Below, in pieces: positions 7,846 through 17,200 of a stretch of 23,847 nt of DNA. Location: positions 42,170-66,016 of the forward strand of contig DBXF01000086.1 of assembly GCA_002309295.1 (NCBI GenBank), read 5' to 3'. Within the stretch, counting starts at the first letter, position 1. Every line of letters begins with the position of its first letter. The DNA is from Bacteroidales bacterium UBA1219 (GTDB lineage Bacteria; Bacteroidota; Bacteroidia; Bacteroidales; P3). A program made the translations under genes and the position numbers. The notes below the pieces were generated by a model, which did not search any database, was not told the origin of the DNA, and worked only from the letters and a program-made list of their open reading frames with translations.

Positions 7846-8184
7846 CTATTTTTTGTTAAGGTTGAGCACCACTTTTTCGTACATGGCACGGTATTTCTTG
7901 GGATCTTGTGAGTAATAGTCAATACTTTTTTCGAAATTCTCCTTGGTGGTGCCGTGCTGTTTGAAAATTTGGTTGTATGTGTAGTTTATTTCGCCAATAA
8001 GGGTGTCGTATTCGCTGCCTGTAGTCATTTTGAAATAAGCGTCGGCGGTGTGCATGTCGGTAAGGAGTTCCACCATCGTCTTTTCGTCAAGAACCCCTTC
8101 GGGCAACTTGTTTTTGTTGCACGAAAAAAGCACGGTCGCCGAGACTATCAGCAGCAAAGAGGCTATATTTAGGAAATTACGCAT
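7846..8184 (-). CDS. DUF4296 lipoprotein
   Basis: The 112-residue protein has a short signal peptide ending in a lipobox (VLFSC, lipid-carrying Cys at about 22). It then has the pattern typical of DUF4296: LPEGVLDEKTMVELLTDMH, ADAYFK, and a C-terminal YYSQDPKKYRAMYEKVV. It is likely a small helical lipoprotein anchored to a membrane. Function is uncharacterised. It sits 41 bp after the MBL-fold gene and 9 bp before the comM-like gene, inside one presumed transcript. Conserved DUF4296 proteins are common in Bacteroidota, which supports the taxonomic assignment. Confidence 0.8.
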   Translation of the reverse strand: MRNFLNIASLLLIVSATVLFSCNKNKLPEGVLDEKTMVELLTDMHTADAYFKMTTGSEYDTLIGEINYTYNQIFKQHGTTKENFEKSIDYYSQDPKKYRAMYEKVVLNLNKK

Positions 8185-8225
8185 TGTGTCTTTAATTAGT
8201 TGTGTGACAATATGTTGTTAAATGA

Positions 8226-8873
8226 TTAACAAGGATTGAAAAAAGGATTGTGTTCTTTTTCGTATCCTATTGTGGTTTCTGGTCCATGACCGGGGAAAAC
8301 GGTGTAGTCGTCGGGAAGCGAAAGTACTTTTGTCCGAAGGTTGTCCAGCAGTTGTTGGAAATTGCCTGTGGGCAGGTCGGTGCGTCCGATGCTACGGTTG
8401 AAAAGGGCGTCGCCGGAGAATACCGCCTTGTCGGAATGCAGGCAGAAACAAAGGCTTCCTGCAGCGTGGCCCGGTACAAAAAGGGCCTCAATCTGGCTCT
8501 GGCCGAAAGTTATTATTCCGCCATGGTCGATGGTGGTAACGGGAATATCTTCCAGATTGCCGGTTTCAAAGCCCATCACCGAGGCATAAATCTCGGCTTG
8601 GTGCAGTATTTTCTTGGCATCTTCGTGCAAATACACGGGAGCCTTGTACAGGTCGTACAGGCATCGCAGTCCCGAAATATGGTCGATATGGGTGTGGGTG
8701 AGGAGTACTGCTTTGATTTTCAGATTGTTGTGAGTAATAAAAGATGTAAAAACCTCGTTTTCTTCGGCTGTTTCCATGCCTGGGTCTATCACCACACACG
8801 AAAGCGTTTCGTCGTAAACAAGGTAAGTGTTCACTTCGATATGGTTGAAAACAAAACACTTAATTTGTGCCAT
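8226..8873 (-). CDS. MBL-fold hydrolase, glyoxalase II-like
   Basis: The 215-residue metallo-beta-lactamase-fold protein shows all metal-ligand motifs: THTHIDH (59-65, HxHxDH), GHAAGS (His136), SGDALF (Asp155) and GHG (His196). The SIGRTDLPTGN segment after the Asp is typical of the YcbL/glyoxalase II-like group. The length matches the short forms without the C-terminal glutathione-binding domain of true GloB, so the substrate is probably another thioester or a related small molecule. It is predicted cytoplasmic, with two bound metals. The gene is the first of a presumed operon behind a good -7 box at 8940-8947. Confidence 0.88.
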   Translation of the reverse strand: MAQIKCFVFNHIEVNTYLVYDETLSCVVIDPGMETAEENEVFTSFITHNNLKIKAVLLTHTHIDHISGLRCLYDLYKAPVYLHEDAKKILHQAEIYASVMGFETGNLEDIPVTTIDHGGIITFGQSQIEALFVPGHAAGSLCFCLHSDKAVFSGDALFNRSIGRTDLPTGNFQQLLDNLRTKVLSLPDDYTVFPGHGPETTIGYEKEHNPFFNPC

Positions 8874-8939
8874 AGTTTGTTGGTTTAGTGTTGGTTGTGT
8901 TTTAAAATCAGTTTAAACGTGACGCTTTGGCCATCATTG

Positions 8940-8947
8940 CAAAGGTA
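8940..8947 (-). promoter_or_regulatory. Putative -7 box (TACCTTTG) for the MBL-fold/comM operon
   Basis: The minus strand reads TACCTTTGCA, an excellent match to TAnnTTTG with the common GCA extension. It lies in the 120-bp gap after the RNA methyltransferase gene and 66 bp before the MBL-fold start codon. There is no clear -33 TTG. It suggests that the genes from 8873 down to 5135 (and perhaps 3502) form a unit separate from the nadK-pgi unit. Confidence 0.6.
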
Positions 8948-8993
8948 CGTTTTTATTTTGAAAAAACGAAGTCCTGCCGCAAAATCCTGTTCA

Positions 8994-9758
8994 CTATTGT
9001 TTCCTGCGACGGAACTCCGCGCAGAAAATCCCCGTTGCCACCGATGCGTTGAGCGACTCGCAGGTGCCGCCCCAGTTGGGTATGGCTATTTTTTTGTCCA
9101 CCAGTTCGCACAACTGCGACGATATGCCTTTGGATTCGTTTCCGATAACGAGCACCGCATTGTCGTTCAACGGCGTTTCGAAAACATTGTCTCCGCCAAG
9201 TACAGCGCCATACACGGTTTTGCCGTGCGTTTTGCTTTGCGCGAGATATTCTTCCAAATCGCCATAATGCACACCCACACGCAAAAAACTGCCCATCGAG
9301 GCCTGTATCACTTTGGGGTTGAGGTAGTCAACGGTGTCGGCGGTGCATACTATGTGACGTATGCCGCACCAGTCGGCTATACGTAGAATTGTGCCCATGT
9401 TGCCCGGGTCCTGTATGCGGTCGAGGGCCAGCACAAAGCCGTTGGTGGCGGGGTCGGCGGAAAGGGCTTGGGGCTGAACGGCCAAGAGCCACACTTTGTT
9501 GGGGGCCTTTTGCAGACTGATGCGCGAGAGTTCCTCGTCCGACACTTCGTAAACCTTGTCGGGATTCACACGGCCGTGCCATAATTGATTGTTGGCGCCG
9601 AGCCAGTCGGCGGTGGCGCACAATGCCTCTACCTCAAGGTCCGAAAGCAATGTCTCGCGGACTATTTTCTCGCCCTCAACTACAAAGACATTGCTCTCGG
9701 CGCGGTATTTGGCCTGTTTGAAACTTGCCAGATATTTCAGTTTGGTGTTCGAAATCAT
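8994..9758 (-). CDS. SpoU/TrmH-family RNA 2'-O-ribose methyltransferase
   Basis: The 254-residue protein has the three SPOUT motifs of the TrmH/RlmB class: DPGNMGTILR (117-126, with the Asn and the catalytic-site Arg), VIGNESKGIS (204-213) and IPNWGGTCESLNASVATGI (226-244). The C-terminal part would form the trefoil-knotted S-adenosylmethionine site. The N-terminal 95 residues (KYRAESNVFVVEGEKIVRE...) match the L7Ae-like substrate-binding domain of the RlmB/TsnR branch. The target is probably a ribose in 23S rRNA, but the exact nucleotide cannot be assigned. The ATG overlaps the pgi stop by one base (TGATG), suggesting translational coupling. Confidence 0.9.
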   Translation of the reverse strand: MISNTKLKYLASFKQAKYRAESNVFVVEGEKIVRETLLSDLEVEALCATADWLGANNQLWHGRVNPDKVYEVSDEELSRISLQKAPNKVWLLAVQPQALSADPATNGFVLALDRIQDPGNMGTILRIADWCGIRHIVCTADTVDYLNPKVIQASMGSFLRVGVHYGDLEEYLAQSKTHGKTVYGAVLGGDNVFETPLNDNAVLVIGNESKGISSQLCELVDKKIAIPNWGGTCESLNASVATGIFCAEFRRRKQ

Positions 9759-11092
9759 CAGTCTATAAGGGTTTTGCGCAGTTCCTCAAATCCCGGTTTG
9801 CCGAGCAGGGCGAACATGTTTTTCTTGTAGGCCTCCACTCCCGGCTGGTCGAAAGGATTGACGCCGAGCATGTATCCGCTCACTCCGCAGGCAAACTCGA
9901 AGAAGTAGATAAGCTGTCCCAGCGTGTATTCGGTTATCTCCGGAATATGTATTTCCACAATGGGCACTCCTCCGTTGCGGTGGGCTATTGCCGTGCCTGT
10001 TTCGGCGCAGTGGTTAATCTCGGTTAGTGTTTTGGATATTAGGTAGTTGAGTTTGTCAAGGTTTTTCTCGTCGGAGGGTATCTCCACACGGGAGTGACTG
10101 TTTTTAACGCTTATCAATGTCTCGAACAAAAGACGTTCGCCCTCCTGCACGTATTGTCCCATGGAGTGCAGGTCAGTGGTGAAGCTGAGGCTGTGGGGCA
10201 GAATGCCTTTGTTCTCTTTGCCTTCGCTTTCGCCGTAGAGTTGTTTCCACCATTCGCTGATATACCTCAGGGTGGGGAGGAAATTTATCAGCATCTCAAC
10301 TTTCTTGCCTTTGGAATACAGCAAGTTACGCACTGCGGCATATTGCAGGGCGGGATTTTCGCCGAAAGGAGCTTCCACACACACTTTGCGCATATCCTTG
10401 GCGCCCTTGAGCAGTTGGTCGATGTCCAGACCTGCGGCGGCGATGGGGAGCAGTCCTACAGGAGTAAGCACCGAAAAACGGCCTCCCACATTGTCGGGAA
10501 TCACATAGCGTTTGTAGCCTTCGATGCAGGCTATCTCGTGCAAAGCGCCTTTTTCGGCATCGGTTATGGCGTAGATGCGCTGGCGGGCCTGCTCTTTTCC
10601 GTATTTACGTTCTATGTGGTTCTTTATCAGGCGGAAAGCTATGGCGGGCTCGGTGGTTGTGCCCGATTTGGAAATCACGGCCACGGAATAGTTGTAGTTG
10701 TCGAGCACCGAAAGCAACTGCGAGTAATAGTCCTCGCTTAGGGTGTGTCCGGCGTAAACCACAAGAGGAGCCTTGCGGTCTTTGCAAAGACTCTGCAGTT
10801 CCGACTGCAGCGCTTCGATGACAGCTCTGGCTCCCAGATACGATCCGCCGATACCCACAACCACAAAGAGTTCCGAGTTCGATTTGATACGCTGTGCATC
10901 TTCTTTTATCGACGACACTATGGCCGGGTCGAGGGTTTCGGGCAGCGAGGTCCAGCCAAGGAAATCGTTGCCTTTGCCATTGCCCTGAAGCAAAGTTTCG
11001 CGTGCCTGAACGGCTTTCTGTCCAAATTGTTGCAACTCTTCGGCGGTGAAGAATTGATTGTTTTCCGGTAATTTAATCTCTAAATTGTTCAT
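9758..11092 (-). CDS. pgi: Glucose-6-phosphate isomerase
   Basis: The 444-residue protein matches the shorter bacterial phosphoglucose isomerase. It shows GIGGSYLG (80-87), the sugar-phosphate loop SKSGTTTE (141-148), NVGGRFSVLTPVGLLP (201-216), the catalytic Glu in GESEGK (about 288), His in DLHSMGQ (about 309) and the C-terminal GVEAYKKNMFALLG with the active-site Lys. It interconverts glucose-6-phosphate and fructose-6-phosphate in glycolysis/gluconeogenesis in the cytoplasm. It follows the NAD kinase gene by 31 bp and overlaps the RNA methyltransferase start by one base. All key residues appear intact. Confidence 0.97.
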   Translation of the reverse strand: MNNLEIKLPENNQFFTAEELQQFGQKAVQARETLLQGNGKGNDFLGWTSLPETLDPAIVSSIKEDAQRIKSNSELFVVVGIGGSYLGARAVIEALQSELQSLCKDRKAPLVVYAGHTLSEDYYSQLLSVLDNYNYSVAVISKSGTTTEPAIAFRLIKNHIERKYGKEQARQRIYAITDAEKGALHEIACIEGYKRYVIPDNVGGRFSVLTPVGLLPIAAAGLDIDQLLKGAKDMRKVCVEAPFGENPALQYAAVRNLLYSKGKKVEMLINFLPTLRYISEWWKQLYGESEGKENKGILPHSLSFTTDLHSMGQYVQEGERLLFETLISVKNSHSRVEIPSDEKNLDKLNYLISKTLTEINHCAETGTAIAHRNGGVPIVEIHIPEITEYTLGQLIYFFEFACGVSGYMLGVNPFDQPGVEAYKKNMFALLGKPGFEELRKTLID

Positions 11093-11123
11093 TATGTTAT
11101 TTGTTCTTTGTTTCGTAAATAAA

Positions 11124-12005
11124 CTACTGTCTTTTGTCTATGCCCCACATCAGTTTGTCGCGCAGGGCGGAGTAGAAATTCTGTTTGTCCATACGTACCA
11201 GTTTTATGCCGAAATCTTCTTTGCGAATGTTTATTTCGGTCTGCACCGGAACGATGATGGAGTCGGAGTCGAGGCCGAGGCACATGGTGTCGGTTTTGCT
11301 GGTGGTGACTATGCGTATGTTGGCGGTGTCGGGCACAATAATCGGCCGGAAAGTGAGTGTGTGTACCGCTATGGGCGTAAGCACAAAACAGTTGGAGTTG
11401 GGGGTGAGTATGGGTCCGCCGCAGCTGAGGGAGTAGGCTGTGGAGCCTGTGGGGGTAGCTACTATCAGTCCGTCGCCGGAATAGGTGGCCAAAAATTCGC
11501 CATCGACAAAAACGTCGATGGAGAGCAGTGTAAGGGGCTTGTCGCGATGCAGCGTGACCTCGTTAAGCACAAAACGTTCGGTTTTTTCGGCCTGTCCGTA
11601 TTCCACATGTAGCATACTGCGGTCTTCTATGGTGTGTTTGCCGTCTATCAGTTCGGCAACGTAATTGTCCAGATTGCTGCCACTTATGGTGGTGAGAAAT
11701 CCCAAATGGCCGAGATTAACGCCTACAATCGGCACATTTTTATGTCCCAGCTGTGCAACGGTTTTCAGCAAGGTGCCGTCGCCGCCTATCGAGAAAAGAA
11801 AATCGAGCTCGGCGGCCGTGTTTTCCTCGCGCGAAAAAAGGTTAGGAGTCTGCGAAAAAACTATCTCGTCCTTTATCAGATTGTAAAAGTCGTTGAATAC
11901 AAAGATGTCTATGCAGTGCTTTTCCAAAGCCTGCACCAAAGTCTGCAGCGAGGCGTGCATTGTGTTGTCGTAGCGTTTGCCGAAAAGTCCTATCTTCAAG
12001 CTCAT
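11124..12005 (-). CDS. nadK: NAD kinase
   Basis: The 293-residue protein has the full set of NAD kinase motifs: GGDGTLLK (74-81, with catalytic Asp), NLGHLGFLT (97-105), NEVTLHR (148-154) and DGLIVATPTGSTAYSLSCGGP (178-198). It phosphorylates NAD to NADP in the cytoplasm. It starts 19 bp after the stop of the T9SS type-B cargo gene and is followed 31 bp later by pgi. There is no visible promoter or terminator in either gap, so it probably depends at least partly on transcription from upstream. Confidence 0.96.
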   Translation of the reverse strand: MSLKIGLFGKRYDNTMHASLQTLVQALEKHCIDIFVFNDFYNLIKDEIVFSQTPNLFSREENTAAELDFLFSIGGDGTLLKTVAQLGHKNVPIVGVNLGHLGFLTTISGSNLDNYVAELIDGKHTIEDRSMLHVEYGQAEKTERFVLNEVTLHRDKPLTLLSIDVFVDGEFLATYSGDGLIVATPTGSTAYSLSCGGPILTPNSNCFVLTPIAVHTLTFRPIIVPDTANIRIVTTSKTDTMCLGLDSDSIIVPVQTEINIRKEDFGIKLVRMDKQNFYSALRDKLMWGIDKRQ

Positions 12006-12024
12006 TGTCGGTGGTTTTGTGTTT

Positions 12025-14082
12025 TTATTTGAGCACCGTAATAGTGCCTTTTATTATGTTGGAGTAATTGTCGTCGCCAAGGTATCTAATAAGGTAAACA
12101 TAACTCCCCGATGGCACAATCTCGCCTTTGTAGCGTCCGTCCCATGGTTGGTTTATATCGTTGGTCTCGAAAACCAGAAGTCCGAAACGATTGTATATAC
12201 GCATTGTGTAGCCTTCCGTTTTTACAAACATCGTCTTTGGCAGGAAACGGTTGTTGTTATCGCGTTTCGGGGTGAACACATTAGGCACCCACACTGTAGG
12301 TTCGCCGTGGTATTCCACAATCTGCGACAAGGCAAAACAGCGATGACCGCTCTGCGGATTGATGTATTCGGCCTCCACGCGGTACCACACCCTGCCGTAT
12401 TGTGTGGTGTTGTCGTCCACCGAGCAGGACTGAGTGGTGGCAACGGGTGTCCACGAAGGCTCGTTCTCTGTTTTTCGCAACAGGTTGTAATTGACAAGAT
12501 TGCCGGCACCGTCGTAGGGGTTCCACGAAATGGTGTTGGTGCCTTCGTTGCTGTTTATGGTGGCGTAAATCTGGCGTACGCGGTTCGACGACTTTTCTAT
12601 CAGCTCGCATTCGTCCCACACACTTATATAATATGTATAGCGATGCGCCGAAAGGTCCACGTCGTTGTCCACTACATCCACTATGGGATTGGCGGAAGGC
12701 GGTATGGTTCTTATCATCTGGAACGAGCCCACCTCCGCACGGCGGTAAATGTTGTAGCCGGTGGCGGCAAAATGTGTGTCGGTGAGGAATCTGAGCTGCA
12801 AGGCATCGCACTCTTCGCTGACGGAAACAGCCAAGGTGTAGATAAAATCGGCGGTGTCCACCGTCATCATTTCGAAAGTTTTGATGTTGGACAAGGCACG
12901 TTTGGTGTTGCCGATGTTGCTTGTCTGCAAATAGGCTTTCACCTGCCGCACTCCCGCCGGGATGGTGTAGCTTACGCTGCGGCTGCTCGAGGGCTCGGTG
13001 GCTACGGCACGGTAAGGGGCGTTGTCGTATTTCAGAAAAAGGGTGTACTGCCCCACGCCGCCGGGCATATTTATGTATTCGTTCCACGAAAAGGCTATCT
13101 CGCGTGTGCAGTGCTGCGACTGCATCTGCAAAACCACGTTGTTGTACGGGTCGGTGAGGGCGCTGGCCGAAAAGCAGGAGTCGAAGGCATACAGGCGGAA
13201 AGAGTTGATGCTGTCGCTGCTGCGGGTGGTGCAGGTGTAAGTGGTGTTGTTCTGCCCCCATACGGTGTCCAAGGCCATGCACGGCGAGCCTTGGCAGATG
13301 AAATAGCCCATTATGTCGGGGTCGGGACTGGCATCCCACGAAAGCACTATGTCTTGCGTGGCAGTGTCCACAGTTACCACGTCGAGGGTGCAGGGCGTGG
13401 TGGGATTAGGGTCGGTGAACCATGCGCCCTTGGGGGGAGATTTTGAAAGTAATTGCAACGATCTATCTGGATTTGATGAATCTATATATGTATTAGCATT
13501 ATAATGAACTTTATAGTATATTGTATCGTTGCAAATGGAGTTGTTAATAGTATCTTGGTAATGAGTTTGTTGTGTTGTGCCTACCGTTGTCCAAACAGTA
13601 TTGGGCATTTTACGGTAAATGGTGTAGATGCCGCCTTGTGGATATTGGTTGTTCCAGCTAACGTAGGCATATTGGCTCTGATTTTGCATATTATGTACCG
13701 TGGGAAGAATCGTTGTTGTGGAGTCGGTCCGGATAAAACGATCATTATTAACAGTTATACAAATAGCGGTAAGACGATACTTGATACTGTCTGTCAAAGC
13801 ATTGACATTAGAGTCTATAAACACCCATGGGTTAGTAAAAAAAAATGAAGAGTAGATGGTATCGTATAATCCTGTTGCACTATTTTTTCTTTCCAAAATA
13901 CTCCTATAAGAATGTAAATTAAGAGTATATAAAAAAAAAGAACGGTTATATGTCCATTCTAAATTCACATAGCCATTGCTATCCACTTCAACATTGGTGA
14001 ATCTAATTTGTTCCTGTTGGGCCTTGCAAAAGCCCAAACAGCAAACCAAAACAATTATTAATATGGTCACTTTCCGCATCAT
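12025..14082 (-). CDS. T9SS type-B (gliding-motility-type) secreted surface protein with FN3-like repeats
   Basis: The 685-residue protein has a signal peptide (MMRKVTILIIVLVCCLGFCKAQ). A series of FN3/Ig-like modules follows, seen as repeats of IYTIYRK.., GYNIYRRAEVGSF, YNLLRKTENEPSW and YRVEAEY. The C-terminal domain from about residue 596 starts WVPNVFTPKRDNNN and continues with MRIYNRFGLLVFETNDINQPWDG, GEIVPSGSYVYLIRY and GTITVLK. This is the gliding-motility-associated (CHU_C, type B) sorting domain that directs export through the type IX system. No enzymatic domain is seen, so an adhesive or structural surface role is likely. Residues 1 to about 214 are encoded by AT-rich DNA (about 35% GC over 13441-14040) while the following 300 bp are about 60% GC (hand counts), a sign of a mosaic gene. 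It heads the nadK-pgi transcript. Confidence 0.88.
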   Translation of the reverse strand: MMRKVTILIIVLVCCLGFCKAQQEQIRFTNVEVDSNGYVNLEWTYNRSFFLYTLNLHSYRSILERKNSATGLYDTIYSSFFFTNPWVFIDSNVNALTDSIKYRLTAICITVNNDRFIRTDSTTTILPTVHNMQNQSQYAYVSWNNQYPQGGIYTIYRKMPNTVWTTVGTTQQTHYQDTINNSICNDTIYYKVHYNANTYIDSSNPDRSLQLLSKSPPKGAWFTDPNPTTPCTLDVVTVDTATQDIVLSWDASPDPDIMGYFICQGSPCMALDTVWGQNNTTYTCTTRSSDSINSFRLYAFDSCFSASALTDPYNNVVLQMQSQHCTREIAFSWNEYINMPGGVGQYTLFLKYDNAPYRAVATEPSSSRSVSYTIPAGVRQVKAYLQTSNIGNTKRALSNIKTFEMMTVDTADFIYTLAVSVSEECDALQLRFLTDTHFAATGYNIYRRAEVGSFQMIRTIPPSANPIVDVVDNDVDLSAHRYTYYISVWDECELIEKSSNRVRQIYATINSNEGTNTISWNPYDGAGNLVNYNLLRKTENEPSWTPVATTQSCSVDDNTTQYGRVWYRVEAEYINPQSGHRCFALSQIVEYHGEPTVWVPNVFTPKRDNNNRFLPKTMFVKTEGYTMRIYNRFGLLVFETNDINQPWDGRYKGEIVPSGSYVYLIRYLGDDNYSNIIKGTITVLK

Positions 14083-14125
14083 ATTATAATAACGTATTAT
14101 ATATGTGTTTTGTTATGTAATGACA

Positions 14126-14149
14126 CCGAAAGCATAAAAAAAGTTTCGG
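14126..14149. repeat. Short inverted repeat CCGAAA...TTTCGG
   Basis: Six-base arms (14126-14131 and 14144-14149) flank a 12-base A-rich spacer. It lies just upstream of the type-B cargo gene and downstream of the terminator of the large cargo gene. On the minus strand it would be in, or near the start of, the leader of the 685-residue protein's mRNA. It could be a weak hairpin or an operator. No clear -7 box is visible in this 120-bp gap. Confidence 0.3.
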
Positions 14150-14157
14150 ATAGGTAT

Positions 14158-14189
14158 AAAAAAAGAAGTACTGTACATGACAGCACTTC
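14158..14189 (-). terminator. Intrinsic terminator after the 1952-residue cargo gene
   Basis: Read on the minus strand, the hairpin GAAGTGCTGT-CATGT-ACAGTACTTC (14189 to 14165) has 5 bp, one A-C mismatch, then 4 bp around a 5-base loop. It is followed at once by seven Ts (14164-14158). It starts 13 bp after the TAA at 14203-14205 and separates the large cargo gene from the type-B cargo gene. Confidence 0.75.
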
Positions 14190-14202
14190 CTTTTCCATTT
14201 TA

Positions 14203-17200
14203 TTATTGAACTATAAGTTTCTGCACCACATTCACCTTGTCGTTGGACACATGTACAAAGTATGTGCCTTTGGCCATTGTGCTTACATCGACAGTCTTTT
14301 CGAGGGTACCATTGCAGGTAACAGTCTCGGTGGAGATGGTCTTTCCGCTAACGTCGGTAATGGTTATCATCGTTTTGCCGTCGATGCCTTCGGCTGAGAT
14401 GATGGCCGTTTCTGTGGCTGGGTTCGGAACGATGTTCATCTCAATATCGTCCTCGGCTTCGGTAATGGATGATGTTCCGGTAGTTCTAAAGCTTACTTTC
14501 ATCGACCAAACGCTGTAGTAGTCGGTGCCGCATACCGAACGCACGTAAACATCGTAGTTGGTGCCGGGCTGCAGTCCCGATATTGAGTATGTGGGAGAAG
14601 TGGTGGTGCTTATGGTGCCGTAACCTACGGGGAATCCCGACCTGCCGTAGTCCACTTCCCAGCGCGACACAGTGAATCCCGGTGTCCACACCACGGTGGC
14701 CGAAGTGTTGGTGATGTTGTTAATATGGACATTGCTAACAGTGTCGCAGACGTCGGTAACAAAGTCGATAGTATCGGACCATACGCTGGTAGCCGAATCG
14801 CGACACACTCCCATCACAGAGACATAATAATGCACTCCCGACAGCAATCCGCCGATATTGAGTTGTTTGGAGTTGACATATATTATTGTGTCGAAATTGT
14901 ACGAGGGCGAGAAACAACGCACACCCCACGAGACGTTGTTGGCAAACGATTCCCACTTCACATTGACGGAGTTGTTAGTGTTGTTTATCATGGTCAAGGC
15001 CACGGGTACCACGCATATCACATCGGCAATTTTGAATCTGTTTATCTGCCAGCCGGAGATGCTGTCGGTGTAGCAAAGTTTGCGTACCATCCACACGTAG
15101 TTGGTGTCGGGGTTAAGTGAGTCTATGCGGTAGGTATTCACGTAGTTGATGGTAGTAATGGTGTCTTTGAATAATGGCTGGTCGTGGCCGACAATCTTAC
15201 AGGCTAGTTCGAATGTGCCTATGCCATACCATCCTGCCTCCACTGTCTGGTAGTCGATTACTGTGGTGGTGAGATTAAGTGGCAACGGACAGGCGGTGTC
15301 GCTGCCGCAGGTTATGGTATAGTGCAGTCCCTCCGCAGGGGTGCCTGTGGTGTAGTACAAAGTGTCGTCGCCGTTAAAAATCATAAAGCTGCAATAGTTG
15401 TCGTAGGCACCGGGCACCCAGCTGAACGACACTATCTCGCCAGGACAAGCGTAGATATATTCCCTGCCGGTACGTCCGTCGAGGGTGTAGGAATAGGAAG
15501 TGTTTTCGTCGTATTTTACTTCCACCGACGCTCTGTACCAACCCGAAGTGGTGGAGTTCATCACAAGGGTGTACAGACAGCTTTCGTCGCAACGCGGCAG
15601 TTCGAATTCGACTGGCAGGGTGCACCATTCGCTGGTGTCGGTGCATATGGAGCGTACATTAACAGAGTAAGTCCTGTTGGAATCAAGGCCAGTGAGCAGG
15701 AAAGGATTGGTGTTCACCGTTATCTGTGTGCCGGTGCCGGGGGTGTAACCCACGGTGTCGTATTCTATAATCCATCGTGTAGCAGTGCCTCGCTCGGTCC
15801 ATGCCACACGTGCGGTGTGTGCGGTAATATCCGAAACGGTGATATGGTTAGGTCTTAGACATTTATCCATCGGATGTACCAAAAGACTGTCGATATACAC
15901 GTTCGTCTGATTGGTTACTTTGCGGAAAGCAATGTGTCGGCCGGTGCCGTTGTAGTTGTTGAAAGCGATATTATGTCTCTGATAGACATCGACAGAGGTG
16001 TTGAACAAGGTATCCACGGCCACAAAAGTTGTAGCGTCGTCGGGGTCGTCAATCACACCAACAATCAAATAATCCGTTACATCGTCCACACGCATAAAGA
16101 CATCCGCCTCCACGGTGTCGAGACTTGCGTTGATGACAGGGGATGACAACATTCCCGGCAAACTGAACACTACTGAGCTGCCGCCGTTTAGGGCAAAGGC
16201 TGTGTCGTTGTACAGTTGTGGTTTGTACTGCGAGAATGTGGCTTCGCTGCTTGTCAAAGTCCAGCAAGTGGGTATGGCCCTAGTGTATTCCGAATAAGGC
16301 GAGCCGTAGTAGCCTTCGAAATTCTCGCTGTACGGCAGTTGGCGTTCTTCGCAAAGGGTGTTGAAACGTATGGGGTTGAGGCTCCATTCGCTGGTGTCGT
16401 TGGGACCGCATACCGTACGCAGATACACGTCGTATTCGCTGTTGCGTTGCAGTCCGCCAAGGGTTACATACGGATTGCTGAGCATATACACCGTGGATGT
16501 GCCGGGGGTGAATCCCTTGTGTCCGTATTCCAACATCCATCCCGAGGCGCCGTTCGAAGGCCATCTCAGGGTGGCGCTGGTATATGATGCTATCAAGGTG
16601 TCAAGCACAGGAGCGAGGCATCTTGCTGCGGTATCCACTACAAGATTGTCGAAATACAGCTCGGTAGTCCTTCTGCTAGGCGTTGTGGCTGTAAAGGCAA
16701 TATATCCGTTGGTTCCTGAGTACGACGACAAAGGTATTTCGTAGTTGTACCAGTCGTAATCGTCGCGAACATTGAAAGATGAGATTGGTGTAAATGTAGT
16801 GAAATCGCTTGGGTTCGACATCACACCAATGGTGAAGCGTGTGCCGGTGTCGGTGCCGAAGAGGCTGAATTTCACACGAAGGTCTGCGATATCCACATCG
16901 GAAAATTTCTGTATCGACATGCCGTTTGTAGAACCGTTTCTGTCGTAGAAATAGTATGCCATGTTGTTTGTGGAGGAGTGCCATTTGCGTGTCTGCGGGT
17001 ATCCAGTGATGCTCGTCCAGCAGTCGCGGCGACGGTTTGCCAACATCGACGAGAAATTCTCTTCGAAAGGAACCATCTCGGGGTCGCAAGGAGTGGAGAA
17101 CGAGAACCTGTACGACCATTGGCTGGTGTCGCCACCGCCGCAGTCGGTACGCACATAGGCATAGTAGGTGGTCCGTGGCTGCAGACCGGTAACATTAAAT

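Noticed and set aside
11977..13446. 489-codon open frame antisense to the type-B cargo gene
   Set aside because: The sense strand has a convincing signal peptide, FN3-like modules and sorting domain. The antisense frame stays open mostly in the GC-rich half and has no recognisable feature.
13504..13848. 114-codon plus-strand frame in the AT-rich segment, possibly an inserted gene
   Set aside because: The minus-strand cargo frame runs through this segment without interruption and keeps FN3-like sequence. The plus-strand product has no recognisable feature.
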